From the NCBI GenBank assembly GCA_051530055.1, contig CM121342.1, positions 9,796,001 through 9,860,000 on the forward strand: a stretch of DNA of 64,000 nucleotides. Reading direction: 5' to 3'. Positions 1 to 14,048 of the stretch are shown piece after piece. Numbering within the stretch: the stretch's first letter is position 1; the number at the start of each line of letters is the position of its first letter. A model generated the notes under the pieces. The model saw only the letters and a program-made list of their open reading frames with translations. It ran no database searches and was not told the origin of the DNA. The position numbers and the translations under genes are program-made. This DNA is from Neoechinorhynchus agilis. Taxonomy: Eukaryota > Acanthocephala.

Positions 1-3000
1 TTTAAACGTTCGCTCGATCCCAATTTTAGCATGGAATTTTCATAATCTGAAAAAGATTAAGAAGCTGTTTTTCGACTTGAAAGCTTCGTTGGAAATTTCT
101 GAAGTTTTGGAAATTTGTGTGAAAATAAATAACACGAAATGAGAAACGGTTTAAAGGTTCGCTCGAGCCGCATTTTAGCATCGAATCTTCATAATCTAAA
201 AAAGATTCAGAAGCTCTTTCCGGTTTGAACAGGTCGAGATTTTGGCAGTTTTGGGTGTGAAAATAATAGAAATGCGAAACGGTTTAAAGTTCGCTCATTC
301 GAATTTAGCATGGAATTTTCATAATCTGAAAAAAATCAAGACTCTTTTTCGATGAAAACTGAAATCTGCAGTTTTAATTTTGTGAAATAAATAACAAAAG
401 CGAAACGTTTAAAGTTCGCTCGATCCCTTTTGCATGGATTTTCTAATCAAAAAAGATTGAAGCTCTTTCCGGTTTGAAAGCTTCGTTGGAAATTTCTGCA
501 GTTTTGGAAATTTGTGTGAAAATAAATACAAAAAATGCGAAACGGTTTAAAAGTTCGCTCGATTCGAATTTTAGCATGGAATTTTCATAATCTGAAAAAA
601 AATTCAGAAGCTCTTTTTCGATTTGAAAATCTTCGTTGGAAATTTCTGCAGTTTTGGAAATTTGTGTGAAAATAAATAACAAGAAATGCGAAACGATTTA
701 AACGTTCGCTCGATCCGCATTTTAGCATGGAATTTTCATAATCTGAAAAAAGATTAAGAAGCTCTTTTTCGACTTGAAAGCTTCGTTGGAAATTTCTGCA
801 GTTTTGGAAATTTGTGTGAAAATAAATAACAAGAAATGCGAAACGATTTAAAAGTTCGCTCGATTCGAATTTTAGCATGGAATTTTCATAATCTGAAAAA
901 AGATTAAGAAGCTGCTTTTCGACTTGAAAGCTTCGTTGGAAATTTCTGCAGTTTGGGGTATTTGTGTGAAAATAAATAACAAAAAATGCGAAACGATTTA
1001 AAGGTTCGCTCGATCCCTATTTTCGCATGGAATTTCGATAAAATGAAAAAGATTCAGAAGCTGTTTTTCGACTTGAAAGCTTCGTTGGAAATTTCTGAAG
1101 TTTTGGAAATTTGTGTGAAAATAAATAACACGAAATGAGAAATGGTTTAAAGGTTCGCTCGAGCCGCATTTTAGCATCGAATCTTCATAATCTAAAAAAG
1201 ATTCAGAAGCTCTTTTCCGGTTTGAACACCTTAGGTCGAAATTTTGGCAGTTTTGGAAATTTGTGTGAAAATAAATAACAAGAAATGCGAAACGGTTTAA
1301 AAGTTCGCTCGATTCGAATTTTAGCATGGAATTTTCATAATCTGAAAAAAATCCAGGAGCTCTTTTTCGATTCGAAAATATTCACTGGAAATCTCTGCAG
1401 TTTTTCATATTTTTGTGGAAATAAATAACAAGAAATGCGAAACGGTTTAAAAGTTCGCTCGATTCGAATTTTAGCATGGAATTTTCATAATCTGAAAAAA
1501 GATTCAGAAGCTGCTTTTCGACTTGAAAGCTTCGTTGGAAATTTCTTGAGTTTTGGAAATTTTCGTAAAAATAACAAGAAATGAGAAACGGTTTAAAGGT
1601 TCGCTCGATACGCATTTTTGCATGGAATTTTGATAAAATGAAAAAGATTCAGAAGCTGTTAATCTAAAAAAGATTCAGAAGCTCTTTTCCGGTTTGAAAA
1701 CCTTCGGTGGAAATTTTAGCAGTTTTGGAAATTTGTGTGAAAATAAATAACAAGAAATGCGAAACGGTTTAAAAGTTCGCTCGATTCGAATTTTAGCATG
1801 GAATTTTCATAATCTGAAAAAAGATTAAGAAGCTGTTTTTCGACTTGAAAGCTTCGTTGGAAATTTTAGCAGTTTTGGAAATTTGTGTGAAAATAAATAA
1901 CAAGAAATGCGAAACGGTTTAAAAGTTCGCTCGATTCGAATTTTAGCATGGAATTTTCATAATCTGAAAAAAGATTAAGAAGCTGTTTTTCGACTTGAAA
2001 GCTTCGTTGGAAATTTCTGCAGTTTGGGGTATTTGTGTGAAAATAAATAACAAAAATGCGAAACGATTTAAAGGTTCGCTCGATCCGAATTTTAGCATGG
2101 AATTTTCATAATCTGAAAAAAGATTAAGAAGCTGTTTTTCGACTTGAAAGCTTCGTTGGAAATTTCTGAAGTTTTGGAAATTTGTGTGAAAATAAATAAC
2201 ACGAAATGAGAAATGGTTTAAAGGTTCGCTCGAGCCGCATTTTAGCATCGAATCTTCATAATCTAAAAAAGATTCAGAAGCTCTTTTCCGGTTTGAACAC
2301 CTTAGGTCGAAATTTTGGCAGTTTTGGAAATTTGTGTGAAAATAAATAACAAGAAATGCGAAACGGTTTAAAAGTTCGCTCGATTCGAATTTTAGCATGG
2401 AATTTTCATAATCTGAAAAAAAATCCAGGAGCTCTTTTTCGATTCGAAAATATTCACTGGAAATCTCTGCAGTTTTTCATATTTTTGTGGAAATAAATAA
2501 CAAGAAATGCGAAACGGTTTAAAAGTTCGCTCGATTCGAATTTTAGCATGGAATTTTCATAATCTGAAAAAAGAAGAAGCTGCTTTTCGACTTGAAAGCT
2601 TCGTTGGAAATTTTGAGTTTTGAAATTTTCGTAAAAATAACAAGAAATGAGAAACGGTTTAAAGGTTCGCTCGATACGCATTTTTGCATGGAATTTTGAT
2701 AAAATGAAAAAGATTCAGAAGCTGTTTTTCGACTTGAAAGCTTCGTTGGAAATTTCTGAAGTTTTGGAAATTTGTGTGAAAATAAATAACACGAAATGAG
2801 AAATGGTTTAAAGGTTCGCTCGAGCCACATTTTTGCATCGAATCTTCATAATCTAAAAAAAGATTCAGAAGCTCTTTTCCGGTTTGAAAACCTTCGGTGG
2901 AAATTTTAGCAGTTTTGGAAATTTGTGTGAAAATAAATAACAAGAAATGCGAAACGGTTTAAAAGTTCGCTCGATTCGAATTTTAGCATGGAATGTTTAT

Positions 3001-4340
3001 AATCTGAAAAAAGATTAAGAAGCTGCTTTTCGACTTGAAAACTTCGTTGGAAATTTCTGCAGTTTTGGGTATTTGTGTGAAAATAAATAACAAAAAATGC
3101 GAAACGATTTAAAGGTTCGCTCGAGCCCTATTTTAGCATGGAATTTTGATAAAATGAAAAAGATTCAGAAGCTGTTTTTCGACTTGAAAGCTTCGTTGGA
3201 AATTTCTGAAGTTTTGGAAATTTGTTTGAAAATAAATAACACGAAGTGAGAAACTGTTTAAAGGTTCGCTCGAGCCACATTTTAGCATCGAATCTTCATA
3301 ATCTAAAAAATGATTCAGAAGCTCTTTTTCGACTTGAAAGCTTCCTTGGAAATTTCGACAGTTTTGGAAATTTGTGTGAAATAAATAACAAGAAATGAGA
3401 AACGATTTAAAGGTTCGCTCGAACCGGATTTTGGCTTCGAATTTTCATAATCTGAACAAGATTCAGAAGCTGTTTTTCGGTTTTAATACCTTCGGTGGAA
3501 ATTTCTGCAGTTTTTATATTTTAGTGGAAATAAATAACAAGAAATGAGAAACGGTTTAAAGGTTCGCTCGAACCGAATTTTAGAATGGAATTTTGATAAC
3601 CTGAAAAAGGATTCAGAAGCTGTTTTTCGACATGAAATCTACGTTGGAAATTTCGGTAGTTTTGGAAATTTGTGTGAAAATTAATAACACGAAATGAGAA
3701 ACGATTTAAAGGTTCGCTCGATCCGCATTTTAGCATGGAATTTTCATAATCTGAAAAAAGATTAAGAAGCTGTTTTGAAATTTCTGGATTTTTGGAAATT
3801 TGAGTTAATTAACAAGAAATGAGAAACGGTTTAAAGGTTTGCTCGAACCGCATTTTAGCATGGAATTTTCATATTTTGAAAAAAAGATTCAGATGCTCTT
3901 TTTGGGCTTAAAACTTTGTTTAAATTTCCGTAGTTTTTGATATTTGTGGGAAAATTAACAACAGGAACTGAAAAAGGGTTTTAAAGTTTGCTTGAGCCGG
4001 TTTTCACACGGAATTTTCGAATCTGAAAAAATTAAGAGGTTCGCTGAAATATTCTTCAATATTTGATTTTTTGAGGTTCGCTTGCTCGGCTTTAAACATT
4101 GTTTCTCGAATCTTTAAATATTTAAAGGCGGAAAATAAAGATGTGCAATTCAGAAATGGTTTTTAATTTCACTTGAGCCGCTTTTAGTTTGAGATTTTAC
4201 AATCCAAAAAATTTAGAAGCTGTTACTTTATTATAAAACTTTCGGTGAAATTTCCGCAGTTTTAGATATTGTTGCGAAATTGATGATCAGGGACGGAGGA
4301 ACTATTTTGAAGGTTGGCTTGTTCCTCTTTTAACTTGGAA
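1..4340. repeat. Satellite array, ~150-bp monomer
   Basis: About 26 head-to-tail copies of a ~150-bp AT-rich unit. Clean neighbouring copies are exactly 150 bp apart (for example the repeated start at 691 and 841). Monomers vary in a few diagnostic stretches. Rare variants recur about 1,071-1,072 bp apart (1210/2281 and 1381/2453), so a block of roughly seven monomers was itself duplicated. From about 3,770 onward copies decay, and only weak echoes remain by 4,340. Monomers at 230-470 and 2,570-2,640 are short by many one- or two-base losses, often in homopolymers, which may be real decay or read-consensus error. Open frames on the minus strand here are by-products of the repeat and are not annotated as genes. 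Confidence 0.95.
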
Positions 4341-5150
4341 TTTTAGAACCTGAAAAGGCTTTCTTCTTCTTTTTCTCAGTGCAAAGATTTAAATTCCTTA
4401 CTTTTACATTTTAAAGATGTTTCAAACGCTCTTACACGTTGAAATTTTTACTACAGCTGGAACCCGACGATGTTCGAAATATCTTTAATTAAAAATTGTC
4501 TACCGGGTGAAGACCTAAATAACACTTTGATCATAATTTTATTAATGGCTATATTTCAAAGCCTGAATTCTCTGTTTATAAATGAAAATTCTATTTCTGA
4601 CCAATAAACAAAACATTTTTTCCACATAATGATTTTCCCCAGATTGATATTTGTTTCTTGTGCTGGAGTTACACAATCCCCTAGAGTGCAGATAACAGTT
4701 ATTCCAATGCCATCAGTGTTTATAATATTTCCACCATAAATTGGATTTATAATTATTTTAATCTATCCAAGTTAAGGCTATAATAGCTACTAAAGCAGAT
4801 TTAATAGTATAATTAGTGAAATCATCAATGAACTGCTCTTTTGACTCTGAACGATTTTATGAGAATTTTGGGGATTTATGTTTGCAATATTGTGCTCTAT
4901 TAAAAATTTAAATATCTGGATAAATCATGTGATTCGCATTTTATAGCTTAATCCTTTCGTTAAGAAACCACTTGAATGTGACTTTCTAAATTATAAAATT
5001 TATGATTCTCAACATAGTGGCTTGTAAATTCTATTTTCGTTTTTAGTTCAAAATCTCCATTGTGGATCGTGTTTGTGCCCACATTTAGAAACTCTCGTGG
5101 TCATGACAACGCTGGAAATCATTTAATCGTGATTGAATTATAAAAACGTG
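4341..5150. other. Non-coding stretch after the satellite
   Basis: AT-rich sequence without a convincing gene. It holds the decayed edge of the satellite and, at about 5050-5130, a short open stretch that could be an exon but has no recognisable product. Confidence 0.5.
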
Positions 5151-5330
5151 ATGTCCAAAAAATACTCAAGCGCAATTTGCGATATTTACGTCCGGGAGCA
5201 CCTTGTGACTTATGGTTGTTTTCAGACTCGTTTGGAATTTATGTGCCGCAACGAACCGAAAGTCGAGGATCTTTGTAGAAAAATCGAATCAGTGCTCCAT
5301 GTTCCTCAAGAAGAACAAGCCATTTTTTAA
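5151..5330 (+). CDS. Small hypothetical ORF (59 aa)
   Basis: An ATG-initiated frame beginning MSKKYSSAICD. Codon use is less AT-skewed than the flanks, and there is a helix-like stretch KVEDLCRKIESVLHVPQEEQ that loosely recalls the helix and turn of ubiquitin-like folds. I do not recognise the family. A different frame stays open just downstream (to about 5390), so an intron or a decayed gene is possible. There are no neighbouring genes to suggest a role. It could equally be a chance frame. Confidence 0.25.
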   Translation: MSKKYSSAICDIYVREHLVTYGCFQTRLEFMCRNEPKVEDLCRKIESVLHVPQEEQAIF

Positions 5331-5828
5331 ATTGGTCGTCTCTGGGTTAAAGGAAACGATCGATGATGTACGAAAATAGACGTTTAGATTATGATATGAA
5401 TTCAAGATTAAGTGATCTTCAAATACCTAATCAATGTGAGATTGTTTTGAGAAGAAAAGTTATGTATGAGCCTCTCAGTGATGATTCCAAAAGCGACTGA
5501 TATCAAAACTTTAATAAATCCTAATTAGGTAAACGTTTTATTCGGGTCGCATCTTTTAAATATTGATTTGTATATTTTTACGTAATACGTAAACAAACAT
5601 AGGATATATCATTAAAATCCTTATATGAATTAGTCATTTAAATTTTTTAAAGCTGCGACCATCTTACCGTGTTTAAGCTCTCTTTGTAACCTTACTACAT
5701 TTGCAATTAAAAATCCATCTTCCAAAATCGAGTAGATTCATGTACAATTTTTGGATTGGAACTTCAAAAAAATTTGTGATGATATACTGCAATATTTCTT
5801 TTGAATTCTGGTCAGTCGGGAAATTTTA

Positions 5829-5977
5829 TTCTTTGTTTCAAGTCTGGCCTTTTTCTACGGCTGATAATTTTTCATTCGGCACAACGCCAACCAATCTTAT
5901 CGAGAGAAAGATCGATGGGCTGTGCTACCAAGGAAAAATTATCAGCCGTGGAAAAAGGCCACAATTAAAACAAAGAA
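5829..5977. repeat. Long imperfect hairpin (fold-back element)
   Basis: Two ~44-bp arms, 5829-5872 and 5934-5977, are near-perfect inverted copies (shared core CTACGGCTGATAATTTTT and its complement). They flank a ~60-bp loop that itself contains a short inverted pair. An outer TACTGCAATAT motif recurs on both sides (about 5785 and 5980). A 98-aa open frame runs through the hairpin but is probably not a gene. It resembles a small non-autonomous fold-back element and does not share the loop of the other family in this window. Confidence 0.8.
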
Positions 5978-6461
5978 TACTGCAATATATTGATTAAACT
6001 TCTTAGCTATTACATTATTTAGCTCCAATGAAGTTGGAATTACTATCTAGTAGTGTGATTGTCCAATTTTTAATAAAAAAAATAAAACCATGAATACTCG
6101 AACAGGTTTTTAAAAGAAGCTTATTTTCTTTTGGACGCCATGATTTCAAGTTTCTTTATTTCCCTGTTCCTGAAATTTAATAAGGTCTGAAGCTCCGCCG
6201 CCTTATATATTATAATCAAGCACGATTTTTAATCACTGATCACCGTGCTAAATATTGCCATCCATATAAACGAGTCTGAGCATTTTTTAGCAATTGTTTA
6301 AGATCTTTGCTTTAAAGAAATTTCATTCTAACGCTTCCACGAAATTTTTTTTAAATATGTTCTATAGATCAGTGTGGTCGAAATCATTTCGTAAAAAGAA
6401 TTCTTAAATAAATTACCAATCATTTAACCATTTCCATGACCTTTAATGCGATTGTTTTAAG
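5978..6461. other. Non-coding stretch
   Basis: AT-rich; no gene, RNA or repeat recognised. Confidence 0.5.
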
Positions 6462-7744
6462 GTGTTCATACTTGTTGGCATTTTGTTTTTAGCTTCAAGC
6501 ATTTCACAGGATCATATCCGTGTTATTGCTTCCATTCAGCCGTTAATGGGCGTGGCTGTACAGACTGAAGTCATCCGATTAATTAGAAAAAACGATTGGA
6601 AGAAATATTTTTTATTCAAAATGCGCTTGATTTATTTTATATTTTCGAGAAATACAAGCGATTCGGCTCGAAATATCTTCGTTATATTGTTAAAGAATTA
6701 GATGTCAACAACTTGAAGTAATTTCCAGTAAATGCAAGGTATTTTTCGAAATTTTGACCTAAATGTTCAACCAAAAATTATCGAGACTTATTCATGAGGC
6801 TAAAAAGTGAGTTGATACGACCTTTGAATTCACCGCCGCCTTCCCACCCGTTTTATGATGCTAATTTTGAGAACACTAATCGCCTGATTTTGATTGATGA
6901 TGGCTTTAATCACAGTTCTAATAGAAACGCACAATTGTAATTCTTGGAATGAATCTATGCTGGGTGACCATTTCGAGTTGAAGGCAGATAAAGATTTCAT
7001 TTGAAATAAGTTTATGATTGATTGTGGAACATTTTGCTAATCATTGAAAGAGACAACTCACTGATTAAAATAGCGGTTTGAGCATTTTTATCGAATTCAG
7101 TGATATATTGGGAAGTCCCTCTGGTGCAATTTCCTTATCTCCACATAAAAGATCTGCGTTTTTGCCGACAAACGGAGAAAACATACTTGATATGAACTTT
7201 AATTGATGTGTAATAAAGGTTAGACGTCGATCATTCCTTAACGACAACACAGTTTTTATCGTCATTTCATTCAGTTTCTCTTAAAGGGAACCTCTCTAGA
7301 TTTCTTCTATCAGTTGACAACGTATGATACAAATTCGATGCTGATTTACACTAGCGACGGTCCGTTGATTGTGTCTCACAAAGATTTACGAACTGACATT
7401 TGGCGCAGACAGATCCGTTCTTGCGTTCGTATCACTCGATTTTTTTTATTACAAAATACAATACTACGTTTTTTTTCTCGGCTTTAAATGGTGAGTATTT
7501 GAAAAATATCCAATCTGTGTTTAAAATAAATATTTACATGATTATTTTTAATTATGACAATCCTTCGGGATGCATTCTACCACACGACTAAATAACATCA
7601 ATTATAGCGACTGGATTATTGAGAAATTCGAGCGGCAACATGCCTGGGTTCGATTGAAATCTGGGAACAACAAAGAAATCTCGTATTAGCCGCAATAGTA
7701 ATTGGCTGGCAAAACATTCGATACAATACGCATATGGCCTTTAG
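6462..7744 (+). other. Unidentified exon-like stretches (possible gene or pseudogene)
   Basis: Several plus-strand open stretches look coding in composition but could not be joined with confidence. One is 6468-6610 (a hydrophobic start, then residues such as IQPLMGVAVQTEV and LIRKNDWKK, faintly like the amino-terminal domain of ionotropic glutamate receptors). Another, in a different frame, is 6612-6717. Others are 6830-7015, 7060-7215 and 7280-7470 (GTSLDFFYQLTTYDTNSM, faintly laminin-G-like). The last is 7585-7690. Plausible donors and acceptors exist for some junctions (for example the GTGAGT near 6806) but not all. It may be a fast-evolving multi-exon gene, a decayed gene, or chance. No function is assigned. 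Confidence 0.25.
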
Positions 7745-9427
7745 TGAGTGAAAGGATTAATTAATTAAAAATTATCCTCATTTTGATCTTAATGAACATA
7801 CTTGCGCTTTTTTTTATTAATTCAAGCTGAATGTTTAAATTTGGTTGAAAGACATTTTTTTAGATATTAATGACTTGCAAATAAAATCATGTCTGCACTA
7901 ATTTTTTATATTGCAGAGTTTTATTCAAAGTCGATAAAGCACTAAACAAACAAACCAATGGTATCAAATTATTATCTTTGTAACCGTGCGGATATTCGTG
8001 TGGCTTACCAAAAAGTAATACCATCGAAAACCACTTGACATTCGCATTTGATCCCAGCAAGCGCTTTAATACTTAGACTATGAAACTAAAAACCTTGTTT
8101 CGAGAAACATAATCGCACTCACTGTGAACAAGGCTAATGCATGGATTTAATATTGCTGTCAGAATCGCTTACATAACGCGAATAGATTATGTACACTACG
8201 AATCCACCACCACCACCCCCGCCGCCGCCGCAACTATTGCTGCATTCTGATTGGCTTACTTCTTGGCAACTTATTCCTGTGAGACGGCGTTTAGAGGTAG
8301 AATGCCGCTGAGAATAACGAGATAAGAGCGCGTGCACTATAGCCGACTAGCGAAAATGCTGTAGAAGAACTTCCTGGTTCCGGAAATCAGATAACATATA
8401 AACTCTCGTTCTCCCGCGACTTGACATCTATCCCATCAAGAAGGTTAGCTTCTGGTATTTCACACTTTTAAGGACTCGTTCTAACGCACTCCCATTCGGT
8501 CAAACTGAGCCAATGACCTTTCTCTTTAATAAAATCAACGAAATGCGGACACAAATTTTGAAGAATGAGAATTATTAAAAAAATTTCATGTGCTCACTAT
8601 ATTTATTTTTGGGATTATATAGCCAGTAGGGAAACTTAAAAGAAATTTAAAAATATTATTTATTTAAATAAACAGTAAATAAGCGAATTTTATAATAAAA
8701 ATTCTTTCTTCATTTCTCTAAGAAAAAGGATAATTTTGAATGTAAAAAATTTTTTTGAGGCAAATAAAAAATATTTACTATAAATCTTAATCCCATAGAA
8801 AGTGATGATTTCCAGTATGCCCTAATCAATGACTATCACTCCTTCTTTCTATAAACGACATTCTCTCTTTCCTCTCATAGACTGCGTTATGTTATTATTC
8901 CTGATTATTACTGTTTAGCCACAAATCCACCCTCCTCTGCAGCTTGACTGACCTTTTCTCCAAGAAGATGCATTCACCTAGCCTACTCGTAGGCTTGGAA
9001 TCTGTCTATTCCTATCCTACGCATACAATCATTATTTTAAAGGTTACAGTGGCATTTAAACGAGGAAAACTTTTGAAAGAATTTAAATTCAATAAGACAC
9101 ACTTATAAAATGAACTGAAACCAAAAGCAAATAAGGCACAATTGCCACCATATTTCTTTATAGCTCTTTGGCTGACAGTTTCATCAGGTTCCAATTGTGA
9201 CTGGCACCTTTTAACGTCAAGTGAAACATTAAAACGCTCTGTTTGCAAGGCAGTTGGAAAGTCTAGAACGCGTACGCTTTCCGTTTTCAGAAACACTAAA
9301 ATCAAAGTTTACTTTGGTTCAAAATTTTGAAAGCTACCGCTTTGGAGATCACACTACGCGTGTACCCAGTATTTATATCATCTGACTTTGTATATATAAA
9401 TTCATTTCAGATTTTCCCCCTCTCCCC
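7745..9427. other. Intergenic DNA upstream of the NR4A gene
   Basis: No coding region supported. A CCA/CCG-rich microsatellite lies inside it. An acceptor-like TTTCAG ends at 9410, 17 nt before the NR4A start codon, so part of this stretch may be a 5' UTR intron or the outron of a trans-spliced transcript. Short open frames at 9012-9330 overlap each other on both strands and show no protein signal. Confidence 0.5.
8204..8231. repeat. (CCA)n(CCG)n microsatellite
   Basis: A short GC-rich trinucleotide tract, unusual in this AT-rich background: about four CCA units then a C-run and three GCC units. Confidence 0.9.
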
Positions 9428-11490
<2,063 letters not shown>

Positions 11491-11937
11491 CGGACGGTGT
11501 GTGAACGTCGTTCTTGCATCGTTAAAGAAAGCTATGCTGTACAGTTGACATTAAAAGGAAATATCCTGGTATAATTTAATTTTATGAAAAAATATTTTGT
11601 TTATAACATATTGGTCGCAATATAAATATAAAACAAAGTAGTACCATTTTTGCTTAAATGTAGCTTAAATTTGCAAGGAAGTATCCTTAAAATTGCAATG
11701 ATGATGACTCTAAAATGTGCATTACCTTATTTTACAAGTTTGGAATCCGTAAAAAATAAGAGCAGTATATAACAGTCCTACTTGAAGTTTGGACGCGATT
11801 CTTGGTCATTTCAAACCACCAATACTTTTTCACAAAAGAACTAAGAATTAATTATTTTTCTTCATTAAACACAACCACTTCGAAAATCGACCACAATGAG
11901 ATTTACTGAACATCGATAATTTCTTATATTTACGCCA
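11491..11937. other. 3' intergenic DNA between NR4A and the neuropeptide gene
   Basis: AT-rich, presumed 3' UTRs of the two convergent neighbours. Nothing else seen. Confidence 0.5.
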
Positions 11938-12270
11938 TCAATATTCAAATCGATCAAACTCATCCGGTATTCCATCACGTCTAAATCTGAGTCTATAATT
12001 CCGGCTCACAAGGTTGTGGATTGACGGTCGTTTGCCGAGCGACTGCCACCAAAAGGGCATTTGACGTCTAAAATCTCTTGGAATTAGATAGTATCGAGCA
12101 TCATTTAGACCTTCGGAAATTCCACGTCCGTTGTACATCGTATAAACACAGTTACTTTCCTCCTGGTCATCTCGATCATCGTGGAGGCATTCATATCTGG
12201 GTATAGGGACACCTTGGACGAGCATACAGGCGATGGCTGTTGAGAGAAAAAAAATTCGAATGATCTTCAT
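11938..12270 (-). CDS. Secreted precursor with one predicted amidated peptide
   Basis: A 110-aa, intronless precursor. The N-terminus MKIIRIFFLSTAIACMLVQG is a clear signal peptide, so this ATG (12270) is preferred to one 13 codons upstream. A central segment reads RR-QMPFWWQSLG-KR. The dibasic sites on both sides and the Gly before Lys-Arg are the standard prohormone-convertase and amidation signals, predicting a peptide ending WWQSL-amide, probably with an N-terminal pyroglutamate. A further RRDG and an acidic aromatic tail (DEFDRFEY) follow, and two Cys sit in the N-terminal part. The single mature peptide and small size fit a neuropeptide or peptide-hormone precursor. I do not recognise the family. 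An alternative is a short secreted protein with chance dibasic sites. Confidence 0.65.
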   Translation of the reverse strand: MKIIRIFFLSTAIACMLVQGVPIPRYECLHDDRDDQEESNCVYTMYNGRGISEGLNDARYYLIPRDFRRQMPFWWQSLGKRPSIHNLVSRNYRLRFRRDGIPDEFDRFEY

Positions 12271-14040
12271 GAGTTCCAAAGCGAAAACGAGGAATGTTGA
12301 TTTTCTCAACTCAAAAGCTGTGGTTAATATAGGAGTCTAACATTAAGGAAAAGGAAGGAACCAAGAAAAAATTGAATTACACAATGACACATATGGAATG
12401 ATGGAGATCTGATTTCAATAAAGTTAAGAACTATTCGGGTTTCTCTATCCGCCTACTTTTCCCAACGGAATCTTAAAATAGGTGCGAGGAGTCCATTATA
12501 CGTATCACCTCATGCAATTAATTTTGTGGGAGAATTTAAGTAGCAAGAGAAACCAAAGGCAAAAGTAAACCTGGCAACCGTGATGAAATTAGCCGATTTG
12601 TCAAATCCCACGCGTTCATCTAGCATAATTCCTCTTTTACGAAATCAAATGCGTTGCTTTAGAACCCAAATGTTGAGATTTGATTTAAAATTGTTCTAAA
12701 TAAAATTTGAAAAATATTTGGATGCAAAGTTATTGTCAAATGTCCGTTTTCAGATAGTTTCTAAGCTCGAAAACAAGTAATATAACTAATGAAGAAAAAC
12801 CAGTTGTTAAATTTCAAAGCTTTAATTCACTGTTACCTTTTTCGGATTTCTTTTGAGATCGCTGATTTAAAAAACAATCGTTCAAGAGAAGCATTTCCAA
12901 AGCTTAGAATAAATAAAGGCCATTAATACGAGATTATTTTTTAAATATAAAATATCACATGAATGGCACTTACTATTTCCACGTGAATTTGAAATTATAA
13001 CCAAGTAAAATATGAACGACAATGAGAACTAAAGTTATTAAAATTTAATGTTGAATCGTGAGCAATTTTTTTAAGATCGCTCATCTAAACAAAAAATCGC
13101 TCCAAAACAAACGACAAAATTGCCTATTCCTAAGCTATTCTCCGTTTCGGATGACGAATTTTTTAGTTTATTAGCTTTTGTATCGAGTTTAATTTATAAG
13201 ATAAACCTCGCGCTTCATTCAAAACGACCAAACAATAATGCCGTTAGACCAGAACAGAGAAAAGATCTTGCTTTAAATGTTTATATTCTATCAAGATTAC
13301 TAGCGTGGGTTAAAGTCAACAAAAATCTCTGTTCCTTTACAATTTAATAAATATATAAATAAGAATCGAAAGGCCACGTTATTTTCTCATGCAACAATCT
13401 TTAACGTTTTCTACTTAAGAAAATGATAAATATTCTACCATTTTGCAATTATCAAACTTTTCGGATTTTATATTTTTAATAATTAAAGCGATATCCTTGA
13501 AACGTCAACTTTAACTTGCCGAAGGCCCATAGAAAAACGCAAAGTTCATTTTTAAAAATTGTAATAAGCAAAGAGGACAAATAGTAAAATATTTTAACGG
13601 CGAGCGATTTCAAAATAACAATCTGAACTCGGTAAATCATTTTCGTATTATTTATTTGTCTTGTGTATAAATAATTATTTTGCGGCAGATCATTAATGCT
13701 CAATTTAATTTTAAATGTTTAATGTTTTTACTTCTAAAAACAGGAAAAGATAAGCGATATTACCGGTGATTTTGAAAATTTATCCCGACGTCAAATTTCA
13801 TTAATCCGCGGCGGCGATTACCTTTTTAAATGGTTTTGCCACTTGTCACTCGATTGACGCGGCTTATAGTAAATTCGATACGCAAAGCTGAATTTAAAAT
13901 GGTTTGTGTTGACTTTGGGTAATGGGAACTGACTTGGTTGATTGAGTTTGCTTACCGAATCTGTCAATTACACCATCAGGATGCCGCTAAGCTTAATTCT
14001 CCTTCAATTCAAAATTCAATGAGATACATTTATGTTTTAG
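12271..14040. other. Intergenic DNA between the peptide gene and CSL
   Basis: No supported gene. An open stretch at 13120-13347 without an ATG near its start (residues such as RPEQRKDLALNVYILSRLL) looks mildly coding but has no recognised relatives. A GC-richer patch at 13800-13870 is a plausible CSL promoter. A TTTTAG acceptor-like site ends at 14040. Confidence 0.45.
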
Positions 14041-14048
14041 AGTCAGAA

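Noticed and set aside
443-3736. Nine minus-strand open frames of 70-150 aa at the window start
   Set aside because: All are translations of the same ~150-bp satellite unit, with repeated residues, and none has gene context.
5701-5997. 98-codon open frame
   Set aside because: It runs across the arms of a hairpin element, so both halves are inverted copies of each other.
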